From JBNJDW01 sp051745265 (GTDB taxonomy: Bacteria > Pseudomonadota > Alphaproteobacteria > Micavibrionales > CSBR16-224), in contig JBNJDW010000098.1 in the NCBI GenBank assembly GCA_051745265.1, forward strand, positions 1 to 7,014: a DNA stretch of 7,014 nt, read 5' to 3'. Numbering within the stretch: the stretch's first letter is position 1; every line of letters starts with the position of its first letter. A program made the translations under genes and the position numbers. Below are positions 1-6,058 of this stretch, piece by piece. The notes under the pieces are model-generated. The model saw only the letters and a list, made by a program, of their open reading frames with translations, did not search any database and was not told the origin of the DNA.

Positions 1-208
1 GTTCTCTTTTAACGACGATGCGCGGCGGTTCGGGGAGCGTACCGATTTCGTATTTAAGGGGACCGGCGCTGTCAATGACAATACGGGTGGCCTCACCGTT
101 TTTGCCAAAACGGATGTTTTTAACCTCGGCCGCACTGGCCTGGTTTATGCTGAAAGCCAGAGTAACAAAGGCCAGCAGCACTAAAAATTTTTTTATATGT
201 CGTAACAC
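1..208 (-). CDS. N-acetylmuramoyl-L-alanine amidase, N-terminal part (signal peptide and start of AMIN domain), partial
   Basis: Reading the minus strand from a GTG at 208-206 gives 69 codons that stay open to the left edge. The first ~26 residues form a signal peptide: a basic start (LRHIKK), a hydrophobic core (FLVLLAFVTLAFSI) and a likely cleavage after ASA. The next residues (VKNIRFGKNGEATRIVIDS, then a PLKYEIG stretch) match the beginning of an AMIN domain, which targets periplasmic amidases to peptidoglycan or the division site. AMIN followed by Amidase_3, divergent from rne, is a common alphaproteobacterial arrangement, so an AmiC-type cell-wall amidase that helps daughter cells separate is the best call. 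The catalytic domain lies outside the window, so another AMIN protein is possible. Start choice: an AGGGG ribosome-binding site (221-217) lies 8 bases upstream, and the frame meets a stop upstream with no other start codon. A promoter fits just upstream (238-266). Confidence 0.85.
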   Translation of the reverse strand, partial: MLRHIKKFLVLLAFVTLAFSINQASAAEVKNIRFGKNGEATRIVIDSAGPLKYEIGTLPEPPRIVVKRE

Positions 209-237
209 GTGAAAAACCCCTGATCGTGTTTATATCA

Positions 238-266
238 AGTATAGAGCTTTTATTGCCGTTAGGCAA
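238..266 (-). promoter_or_regulatory. Predicted sigma-70-type promoter for the amidase gene
   Basis: On the minus strand TTGCCT (266-261) and TATACT (243-238) are separated by exactly 17 bases. The -10 box matches the housekeeping consensus at 5 of 6 positions and the -35 box at 4 of 6. Transcription would start near 231, giving a leader of about 23 bases that contains the AGGGG ribosome-binding site. The -35 box is one half of a palindrome, and it lies inside the spacer of the opposing promoter. Predicted by eye only. Confidence 0.55.
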
Positions 267-281
267 TTGCCTGACTGTAAT
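253..281 (+). promoter_or_regulatory. Predicted sigma-70-type promoter P1 facing rne
   Basis: TTGCCG (253-258) and TGTAAT (276-281) are 17 bases apart. The boxes match the housekeeping consensus at 4 of 6 and 5 of 6 positions. A start near 288 would give rne a leader of about 315 bases, a length in keeping with the long autoregulatory rne leader of E. coli. The spacer holds the palindrome at 258-275 and the -35 box of the amidase promoter, so the two promoters overlap back to back. No experimental support is visible in the sequence. Confidence 0.45.
258..275. repeat. Operator-like palindrome between the divergent promoters
   Basis: GTTAGGCAATTGCCTGAC is a perfect 12-base palindrome (AGGCAATTGCCT, 261-272) extended by two further matching pairs after one mismatch. 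It fills the spacer of the rne-facing promoter and covers the -35 box of the amidase-facing promoter. That position would suit a dimeric regulator acting on both genes. I do not recognise a known operator consensus, and the symmetry may partly reflect the two TTGCC -35 elements facing opposite ways. Confidence 0.45.
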
Positions 282-287
282 TCTATG

Positions 288-400
288 TTGAACGAATCAT
301 GTTAACTGTTTAAGCTTTCAACTGGATTGGATAAGTCCGGTTCGATTATGTGCAGAGGAAGGACTATACCTCGCCTATTTACGTATCGACCGGATTTTTT
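288..400 (+). ncRNA. Candidate structured rne leader: attenuator or small RNA
   Basis: If transcription starts near 288 from P1, the first ~113 bases end in an intrinsic-terminator-like hairpin with a U6 tract at 395-400. Transcription would then give either a short stable RNA or, after read-through, the full rne mRNA. A competing hairpin is possible: CTGGA (322-326) can pair with TCCGG (336-340) and thereby mask the 5' arm of the terminator, an antiterminator-like layout. I recall that a rhizobial small-RNA family (alpha-r45) was reported from the amidase/rne interval, but I cannot confirm that here. Boundaries are inferred. Confidence 0.35.
333..400 (+). terminator. Terminator-like hairpin inside the rne leader
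   Basis: TCCGGTTCGAT (336-346) pairs with ATCGACCGGA (385-394), with a single bulged T; AAG (333-335) can extend the stem into the T run. The 3' arm is followed at once by six T residues (395-400). A smaller hairpin (GAGG 355-358 with CCTC 369-372) fits inside the 38-base loop. The long loop makes it less compact than a textbook terminator, so it may be partial or conditional. It lies about 200 bases before the rne start codon and is not needed to end any gene visible on this strand. Confidence 0.45.
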
Positions 401-484
401 ACAAAACGAACAAAAATTTGGCGTAACTTATTGAATATAAGGAGTTTGGGGTAGATAGATTTTTAGCAAGGATGGCTATTCCCT

Positions 485-515
485 TTGCGTCAAAATTTTA
501 AGTTTCTTCTATAAA
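485..515 (+). promoter_or_regulatory. Possible second promoter P2 for rne (weak)
   Basis: TTGCGT (485-490) and TATAAA (510-515) resemble -35 and -10 boxes, but the spacing of 19 bases is longer than optimal. A start near 522 would bypass the leader terminator at 333-400 and leave a leader of about 80 bases. The rest of 401-602 is AT-rich, and I see no convincing gene or other structured element in it. Low confidence. Confidence 0.2.
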
Positions 516-602
516 CCTCACCTACGCTGTAAAACTAACATATGAAAAGTATGGCTACCGGATGTGAATCGGGGTGAGTCATGCTTCTTAAGGACATGAA
601 AA

Positions 603-3017
603 ATGACAAAAAAAATGCTTATCGATGCGACACACGCCGAGGAGACGCGTGTCGCTGTTGTATTGGATGATAACCGACTTGATGATTTTGACTTTGAAAA
701 CACTGTTCGTAAAACGCTGAAAGGCAATATCTATCTGGTGAAAGTGACCCGGGTAGAGCCTTCTCTGCAGGCCGCATTTGTTGATTATGGCGGCAATCGT
801 CACGGCTTCCTGCCATTTCCTGAAATTCATCCGGATTATTACCGTATTCCGATCGCTGATCGTCAGGCCCTGATTGCAGAACAGCAGCCTGATGATGTCG
901 TTGAATCTGAAGATGACGATGAAGACGATGACACAGCAAAAGGCAAAAAACGTAAAAATAAAAAAGATGATGACGATGTTGAATTCGTCGGCGGCGAAGA
1001 AGATGTCGATGATACGCCGACATTTAAACGGACCAATATCAAACACCGTTATAAAATTCAGGAAGTGATCAAGCGTAACCAGATTATGCTGATTCAGGTG
1101 AACAAGGAAGAACGTGGCAACAAAGGCGCCGCGGTTTCCAGTTATATTTCTCTGCCAGGCCGTTATTGCGTCCTGATGCCCAATTCGCCGCGGGCAGGCG
1201 GGGTCAGTCGCAAGGTTTCCAATACGCAGGATCGCTCACGTCTTAAAAAGATACTGGCGGAACTGAATGTGCCCGAAGGCATGTCCGTGATTGTCCGCAC
1301 CGCCGGTATTTCCCGGACCAAGGCTGAAATCAAACGCGATTTTGAATATCTGATGCGTCTTTGGGATAAGATCCGTGATTTGACTTTGAAATCAACAGCG
1401 CCGGAACTGGTGCATGAAGAAGGCGATCTGATTAAACGCGCGATCCGTGATTTATACCGCCGCGATATTGATGAAATCGTCGTTGAGGGTGAAAAAGGTT
1501 ACAAACGCGCCCGTGACTTTATGAAGATGCTGATGCCAAGCCATGTGCGGCGTATTTCACAGTATAAAAATGAAAACGGCGTACCGTTATTTTTCAAACA
1601 TCACGTCGAAAAACAGATTGATGAAATCTATAGCATTGAAGTTCGCTTGAAATCGGGTGGCTATATCGTCATTAACCCGACCGAGGCCTTGATTTCCGTC
1701 GATGTGAACTCCGGCAAAGCGACCAAGGGCCGTCATATCGAGGAAACGGCGGTACGAACCAATGTCGAAGCCGCAGAAGAACTGGCCCGCCAGCTCCGTC
1801 TGCGTGATCTTGGCGGTCTGGTCGTTATCGATTTCATTGATATGGAAGATTATAAAAACAACCGTATTGTTGAACGGCATCTCAAAGACGCCATGCAGCG
1901 TGATCGGGCCCGCATTCAGTTTGGCCGTATCTCGGCATTCGGGCTGTTGGAATTGTCGCGCCAGCGCATGCGCCCAAGCCTTGTCGAAACCAATTTCGAA
2001 TTGTGCAAATACTGTCACGGGGTTGGTGTTGTACGGACGGTTGAAACCTCCGCGGCTGTTGCCCTTCGCGCTATTGAAGAAGAGGGCCTGCATGGCAGAG
2101 CCGATGAAATCAAGGTTTTCCTGACCCCGGATGTCGCGCTTTATATCTTTAATAACAAGCGCGATATGTTGTCAGAAATTGAAAAACGTTATGAAATGCG
2201 GATTACGCTTGAAGCAGATGCTGCGCTTATTAAGCCGGAATACCGTGTTGATTTGATTAAAGAACGTTCAAAAGCCGTACCTTTAATTGATATGAGCACG
2301 CCTGTATTTAAAAAGACAGAGACGAGCCCTGTTCATTCAGGCAATGGCGACAGTGATGAGGATGATGGTAACCGTAAAGGTCGCCGGCGTCGTAGCCGCA
2401 GAGGTGGCAGCCGCCGTAATCGCCGTGGAAACGGGGGAGATCAGGCCAATGCTGCAAAAGATGGCGATAACAAAAACAATGATCAATCCGCTGATAAATC
2501 ATCAGATGTAAAAAAGGATGCTGCCGGGGTTGATACGGAAACCAAGGCAGATCATAAGGCTGATAAAAAGGAAGCAGCGGCTGAAGCTGAGAAGAAATCC
2601 TCCCGCGGTAAAAAAACAAGCCGTGGTGGTGGACGTAAGAACAAGGCTGATAAAGGCGAGGCCTCTACAGGCGAGTCACCGGTGGCGGCCTCAATACAGA
2701 TTGTGCCGGATTCTGAACACTCTGATTCCGGACAACCTGATTCCGGCAAAAAGGAAAAAATGCCGGAAAAGTCTAGCGCCGCGTCTGAAAAGGAAGAAGC
2801 CCCTAAAAAACGCGGCAGAAAAGCCACAGCGACAAAAACAGCAAGCAAGTCAAAAGAGACTGCGAGCGATGTCGTGAAAATGGAAGACCGGCCCAAGGAT
2901 AAAACCAAAGCGCCGAAAGAAGACAACACCGCGCCTTCGAATGACAGCAAAAAAAGCAAGACGCGGTCATCAAAGCCCGCTAAAAAAGGGTGGTGGCAGC
3001 GTTTGACAGATGGGTGA
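603..3017 (+). CDS. rne: Ribonuclease E (RNase E/G family, degradosome scaffold)
   Basis: The 804-residue protein is the endoribonuclease that initiates mRNA decay and processes rRNA and tRNA precursors. It aligns with E. coli RNase E with a shift of 63-64 residues. The S1 domain (about 36-180) is split by a charged insertion (about 90-147: acidic, then lysine-rich, then acidic). The 5'-monophosphate sensor shows R232-T233 (E. coli R169-T170). The DNase I-like catalytic domain carries D367 (in SVDVNS) and D410 (in VIDFIDM), equivalent to D303 and D346. C468 and C471 (CKYC) form the zinc-link that joins dimers. The tail after ~565 is low-complexity, with an arginine-rich RNA-binding patch at 589-608. 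It ends in KKGWWQR (794-800), the type of motif that binds PNPase in Caulobacter. The start ATG has TAAGGA (589-594) eight bases upstream and an in-frame stop just before it. A terminator follows the gene. Confidence 0.97.
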   Translation: MTKKMLIDATHAEETRVAVVLDDNRLDDFDFENTVRKTLKGNIYLVKVTRVEPSLQAAFVDYGGNRHGFLPFPEIHPDYYRIPIADRQALIAEQQPDDVVESEDDDEDDDTAKGKKRKNKKDDDDVEFVGGEEDVDDTPTFKRTNIKHRYKIQEVIKRNQIMLIQVNKEERGNKGAAVSSYISLPGRYCVLMPNSPRAGGVSRKVSNTQDRSRLKKILAELNVPEGMSVIVRTAGISRTKAEIKRDFEYLMRLWDKIRDLTLKSTAPELVHEEGDLIKRAIRDLYRRDIDEIVVEGEKGYKRARDFMKMLMPSHVRRISQYKNENGVPLFFKHHVEKQIDEIYSIEVRLKSGGYIVINPTEALISVDVNSGKATKGRHIEETAVRTNVEAAEELARQLRLRDLGGLVVIDFIDMEDYKNNRIVERHLKDAMQRDRARIQFGRISAFGLLELSRQRMRPSLVETNFELCKYCHGVGVVRTVETSAAVALRAIEEEGLHGRADEIKVFLTPDVALYIFNNKRDMLSEIEKRYEMRITLEADAALIKPEYRVDLIKERSKAVPLIDMSTPVFKKTETSPVHSGNGDSDEDDGNRKGRRRRSRRGGSRRNRRGNGGDQANAAKDGDNKNNDQSADKSSDVKKDAAGVDTETKADHKADKKEAAAEAEKKSSRGKKTSRGGGRKNKADKGEASTGESPVAASIQIVPDSEHSDSGQPDSGKKEKMPEKSSAASEKEEAPKKRGRKATATKTASKSKETASDVVKMEDRPKDKTKAPKEDNTAPSNDSKKSKTRSSKPAKKGWWQRLTDG

Positions 3018-3041
3018 TACGGTGCAAGTAATATACTAATG

Positions 3042-3081
3042 AAAAACCGGGGGCATCTTATATAGAGGTCACCGGTTTTTT
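3042..3081 (+). terminator. Rho-independent terminator after rne
   Basis: AAAAACCGG (3042-3050) pairs perfectly with CCGGTTTTT (3072-3080), and the T tract reaches 3081. The structure begins 25 bases after the rne stop codon. The 21-base loop is longer than usual. Because the stem is flanked by A and T runs it could also work on the opposite strand, but no converging gene is present. It separates rne from the downstream operon. Confidence 0.7.
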
Positions 3082-3187
3082 ATAAAAAATATGCCGAAAA
3101 ATAAGTCAAATTTACTTTTTTTTATACAACTTTGTTTATGCTAACATATGTACAAATGGGCTTTTCCAAGAAACGGATTTCAGGGTT
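3082..3187 (+). promoter_or_regulatory. AT-rich spacer expected to hold the promoter of the downstream operon
   Basis: This stretch lies between the rne terminator and the next start codon and is strongly AT-rich, with A tracts and an eight-T run (3116-3123). Because a terminator precedes it and four closely spaced genes follow, a promoter is expected here. The best -10 candidate is TAACAT (3142-3147), preceded by TGC as in an extended -10 element; no good -35 box stands 16-18 bases upstream. The A/T tracts might act as an UP element or bend DNA. The exact promoter cannot be fixed by eye. Confidence 0.3.
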
Positions 3188-4105
3188 ATGGTTTTAAATT
3201 ATAAAGGCACGATCACCAGCGATATGCTGGTTGCAGAAATTCAGTCACATGTTGACTGGTTTACGGATGTTATTCGGGCAGCGTTCTTTTTCCCCGGCCA
3301 GCCGGTTGAGTTTGAAATGGCGCCGCCCTCGGCCTTGTTGGAATATTTAAAAAACAACAATGGTGCTGAGGGCATGATCCAGCAAACCTCGATAGAGCGG
3401 CTTGATCATCTGCATCAGGATCTTTGTAATACGGCGCGGGAGGTTATCGAACAATCGCAGAATGGACAGGCACTCAGCCTTGAGATGTTTGAAAAACTGG
3501 AACAGTTTATGGATTCCTATACATTGCAGCTTCGCCGTATTGAAGACGAGTTGCTCTCAACGGGTGTGTCTATTGATCCGGTGACCGGCCTTCGCAGCGT
3601 TTCAGGTATGAAAGAAGATTTAAAACGCGAGATGGACCGCCGGGATCGTAAAAATGTCCCTTTTTGCGTCTGTAACCTCGCCATTGACACCAATTCATAT
3701 CAGGCTGACCAGTATGACAGACGAACAATGGAAAAATTCTATAAGACAGTCGCCGATATCATGTCCGAGATGATGCGTTCTTTTGATGATGCCTATCATC
3801 TGGGCAAGGGTGAATTTATAGTGTGTCTGAAACATGTTGATTTGCTGGATGCCTGTATCGTTATGGAGCGTTTTAAAGATCAGGTGGCCGAGACATCCGT
3901 CACGGGTGATAATGGCGCTGTATTGCAGGCAACGCTTTCCTGCGGCATTGTCGAGCCGATCCCCGGTGATGAAATCGATACCGTTTTTTCAAATGCAAAA
4001 CAAACACGTCTGGAGGCACAGAACGAGGGTGGAGATCTTGTTTTCCAATATAATGAGAAATCAGCATTGGCCAAAATGGTCACTGAACCGCCGGTAGGAT
4101 TTTAA
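3188..4105 (+). CDS. CZB-like plus degenerate GGDEF domain protein, candidate c-di-GMP receptor
   Basis: A 305-residue soluble protein with two regions. Residues ~10-125 resemble the CZB zinc-sensing domain of E. coli DgcZ: H21 in SHVDWF and H76 in LDHLHQDLCNTAREV align with two zinc ligands, while the ligand Cys is replaced by S48 and the fourth ligand His by C80. Residues ~129-290 form a GGDEF fold: DPVTGL (130-135), GKGEF (206-210), and LSCGIVEPIPGDE (250-262). The cyclase site is broken: GKGEF replaces GGDEF, A165 replaces the first metal-binding Asp, and the NDxxGH segment is missing. R197-S-F-D200 sits six residues before the signature Gly, as the RxxD inhibitory site does in PleD, so c-di-GMP binding without synthesis is likely. 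The ribosome-binding site is weak (AGGG only three bases from ATG; GGA farther up); no in-frame start lies upstream in the spacer, but ATG at 3224 is an alternative. First gene of the presumed operon. Confidence 0.75.
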   Translation: MVLNYKGTITSDMLVAEIQSHVDWFTDVIRAAFFFPGQPVEFEMAPPSALLEYLKNNNGAEGMIQQTSIERLDHLHQDLCNTAREVIEQSQNGQALSLEMFEKLEQFMDSYTLQLRRIEDELLSTGVSIDPVTGLRSVSGMKEDLKREMDRRDRKNVPFCVCNLAIDTNSYQADQYDRRTMEKFYKTVADIMSEMMRSFDDAYHLGKGEFIVCLKHVDLLDACIVMERFKDQVAETSVTGDNGAVLQATLSCGIVEPIPGDEIDTVFSNAKQTRLEAQNEGGDLVFQYNEKSALAKMVTEPPVGF

Positions 4106-4121
4106 GGGGCCTTAGCGGTTC
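4085..4121 (+). repeat. Inverted repeat across the stop codon between the GGDEF and kinase genes
   Basis: GAACCGC (4085-4091) pairs perfectly with GCGGTTC (4115-4121) across a 23-base loop that contains the stop codon. A second pairing, TTAAGG (4102-4107) with CCTTAA (4121-4126), competes with it. No T run follows, so this is not a classical terminator. It might affect mRNA stability or the relative expression of the two genes. It may also be chance. Confidence 0.3.
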
Positions 4122-4152
4122 CTTAACATCTTGTGTCGTATTTTCAAAAGGC

Positions 4153-5685
4153 ATGGATCAAAATATATATCAGAGTATATTTCAGAATTTTCCCAACCCC
4201 CGTCTGCTATTGGAAGTCGAGGGGGATGGTGTCGTTATTCGGGATGCCAATACAGAGGCCTGCACCTATTTTGAATGCGGCGCTGAAGATCTGATTGACA
4301 AAACACCAGACGAGGCTTTTGAACATAATGTTGCGGAACATATTCTGCAGTCCTGTAAAAGCTGTTCAAAAACCGGGAAATCCGTATCGATTAACATTGC
4401 GCCAAATTTCCCGGGCGGCGTTCGGATGCAGTTCTTCGCCCTGAACCCGGTGGTGACCGAAGACGGTAAAGTTAAAGTCATTGATATGGTCGCCCGTCCC
4501 GATGATTCAGGGACCAAGCATATTCAGCGTGAACGTGATGATGCCATTCTGCTGCTGACATCTTTATTTGATGCCACCGGTGTCGGTATTCTGGTCACCG
4601 ATCATTTTGGCCGGATTGTTCAGGTCAATGAAAGCTTCACCGAAGATTTTGGCTGGCTGGCCGAGGATGTTTTGAATCAGGAGTTTGTTATTCTGATACC
4701 ACCCGAAGAACGCGCGACGTCCTTAAAGCTCCACAATGCCTTTATAGAGCGCGGCAAAAGCGGTACCCGCGAAGTCCAATTACTGCGAAAAGATGGCCGC
4801 CTCCGTGATGTTTACCTGACAACGGTGCTGCTTGAACTCAGCCAGAACAGACGTTTTGTGCTTTCAACCTTGCGCGATATTACGGATCGTAAAAATATGA
4901 TGCGTAAATTGCAGCATTCGAAAGAACAGTCGGATGCCTCCAACCGGGCTAAATCAGCATTCCTGGCCAATATGAGCCATGAGCTGCGCACACCGCTGAA
5001 CGCGATTATCGGTTTTACAGAAATGATCCGTTATGAAACATATGGACCAATCGGCAATGATAAATATGCTGAATATCTGTCAGATATTCATTTCAGCGCC
5101 CGGCATTTGCTTGAAATTATCAATGACGTTCTTGATATGTCTAAGATCGAAGCCGGCAAGACCGATCTGGTCGAAAGCGATCTTGATCTTAAATACATCT
5201 TTAAATCCGTTGATATGATTATGTGCGAACGGGCGGAAACCGCAAATGTCACTTTAAAATTTGATGTTGATCCCAAAGCCCGCAAGCTGAAGGGTGATCA
5301 GCGTTTGCTGCGTCAGATTTTGATTAACCTGATTGCCAATTCGATTAAATTTTCTGATGCGGGCAGCCAGGTGCTGATTACCGCAAAGCCTATGCCCTCG
5401 GGGAAATATCTGCGCATTACGGTCGCAGATGAGGGCTGCGGCATCCCTAAAAGTCAAATTGCCAAAGTCATGGAGCCGTTTGGCCAGATCAATGATCCCA
5501 GCAAATCCAGAGGGCAGGGCACAGGGCTGGGGCTGCCGCTGGCACGGGCCATGGTCGAGCTTCATGGCGGGGAGCTTTTGATTGAATCCCGCAAGGGAGA
5601 AGGTACACAAGTCCATCTTGATTTTCCAATTGGTCGCAGGTCTTTATCAGCAATGCCACAACTTATTTCTAAAGAAATATCCTAG
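4153..5685 (+). CDS. Soluble PAS-PAS sensor histidine kinase (DivJ/PleC-type core)
   Basis: A 510-residue kinase with no membrane segment, so cytoplasmic unless recruited by a partner. Order: PAS-like domain 1 (about 4-115), PAS domain 2 (about 131-246, ending in the typical LRDITDRK), a short coiled linker, the HisKA dimerisation domain (about 264-336) with phospho-acceptor H276 in MSHELRTPLNAIIGF, and an HATPase_c domain (about 380-495). The ATP-binding boxes are complete: N396 in the N box, DEGCG (426-430), EPFGQ (441-445) and GQGTGLGL (454-461). Kinase and phosphatase activity are therefore plausible. The H-box and following helix resemble alphaproteobacterial DivJ/PleC/PdhS kinases that act on DivK. 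PAS1 contains a CKSC pair (68-71). No receiver domain or response regulator gene is adjacent. The start lies 47 bases after the GGDEF gene; AAGG ends only two bases before ATG, so initiation may be weak. No in-frame alternative start was found just upstream. Confidence 0.92.
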   Translation: MDQNIYQSIFQNFPNPRLLLEVEGDGVVIRDANTEACTYFECGAEDLIDKTPDEAFEHNVAEHILQSCKSCSKTGKSVSINIAPNFPGGVRMQFFALNPVVTEDGKVKVIDMVARPDDSGTKHIQRERDDAILLLTSLFDATGVGILVTDHFGRIVQVNESFTEDFGWLAEDVLNQEFVILIPPEERATSLKLHNAFIERGKSGTREVQLLRKDGRLRDVYLTTVLLELSQNRRFVLSTLRDITDRKNMMRKLQHSKEQSDASNRAKSAFLANMSHELRTPLNAIIGFTEMIRYETYGPIGNDKYAEYLSDIHFSARHLLEIINDVLDMSKIEAGKTDLVESDLDLKYIFKSVDMIMCERAETANVTLKFDVDPKARKLKGDQRLLRQILINLIANSIKFSDAGSQVLITAKPMPSGKYLRITVADEGCGIPKSQIAKVMEPFGQINDPSKSRGQGTGLGLPLARAMVELHGGELLIESRKGEGTQVHLDFPIGRRSLSAMPQLISKEIS

Positions 5686-5693
5686 GGGGCAAA

Positions 5694-6035
5694 ATGTCAG
5701 ACCGTATACCGACTGAATTGTATATTTCCGCCAATATCAGAAAATGCGGGGTGGAGAATATCCCCGTCTATGTTCAGCATAAAGGCGATCCGCAAAGCGG
5801 TACAATCCTTTTGAAAATATTGGATCCGGATTTCAAATGCCGTCTGTTCGGTCAGATGCGCGATATGGATGGTGCCCTGAAATGGTTTGACCGGACGGAA
5901 ACAGGGCCGGTTGCCGAGGCCAGCGCTGATCAACAGATCAAGTCAGCCGTGAAACGTGATCCGGACCTCTGGGTGGTTGAGATTGAGACCCGTGACGGAC
6001 TGAACCCTTTTGAGGGTGAAACCATTAAAATGTAA
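5694..6035 (+). CDS. DUF1491 family protein
   Basis: A small soluble protein of 113 residues with no signal peptide or membrane segment. The N-terminal segment (TELYISANIRKCG, 7-19), the central GTILLKILD strand (36-44) and especially DPDLWVVEIETRDG (89-102) match my recollection of the DUF1491 family, which is typical of Alphaproteobacteria and has no established biochemical role. Its length is normal for the family. The ribosome-binding site AGGGGG (5684-5689) overlaps the TAG stop of the kinase gene, and only 8 bases separate the two, so the genes are probably translationally coupled. I cannot assign a function; the coupling to a sensor kinase is the only contextual hint. Confidence 0.8.
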   Translation: MSDRIPTELYISANIRKCGVENIPVYVQHKGDPQSGTILLKILDPDFKCRLFGQMRDMDGALKWFDRTETGPVAEASADQQIKSAVKRDPDLWVVEIETRDGLNPFEGETIKM

Positions 6036-6058
6036 GGTGATGATGCAGGGGGATAAAC

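Noticed and set aside
18..212. 64-codon open frame on the plus strand with a hydrophobic stretch
   Set aside because: It lies opposite the amidase signal peptide and AMIN region, which match a known family on the minus strand. It has no ribosome-binding site and no recognisable domain.
348..434. 28-codon open frame (starts MCRGRTIPRL) running through the leader terminator hairpin
   Set aside because: It could be an attenuation leader peptide, but no Shine-Dalgarno sequence precedes its ATG and there is no run of a regulatory amino acid. The open frame may be chance.
588..1046. 152-codon minus-strand frame rich in Phe and Ile
   Set aside because: It is the antisense of the Asp/Glu/Lys-rich start of rne; complementary codons yield hydrophobic residues. 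No ribosome-binding site or family match.
2722..2746. Direct repeat of CTGATTCCGG with a 15-base period
   Set aside because: Only two copies within the low-complexity rne tail, encoding a repeated DSG motif. It is better explained as local duplication in a disordered segment than as a functional element.
3081..3126. Inverted repeat TATAAAAAA / TTTTTTATA after the rne terminator
   Set aside because: It is made only of A and T in an AT-rich spacer, so pairing is weak and expected by chance. The GC-containing hairpin just upstream explains termination.
4102..4126. Possible CtrA site (TTAA half-sites) before the kinase gene
   Set aside because: The two TTAA elements are 17 bases apart instead of 7, and one overlaps a stop codon. 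The kinase's resemblance to PleC/DivJ made it tempting, but the spacing does not fit.
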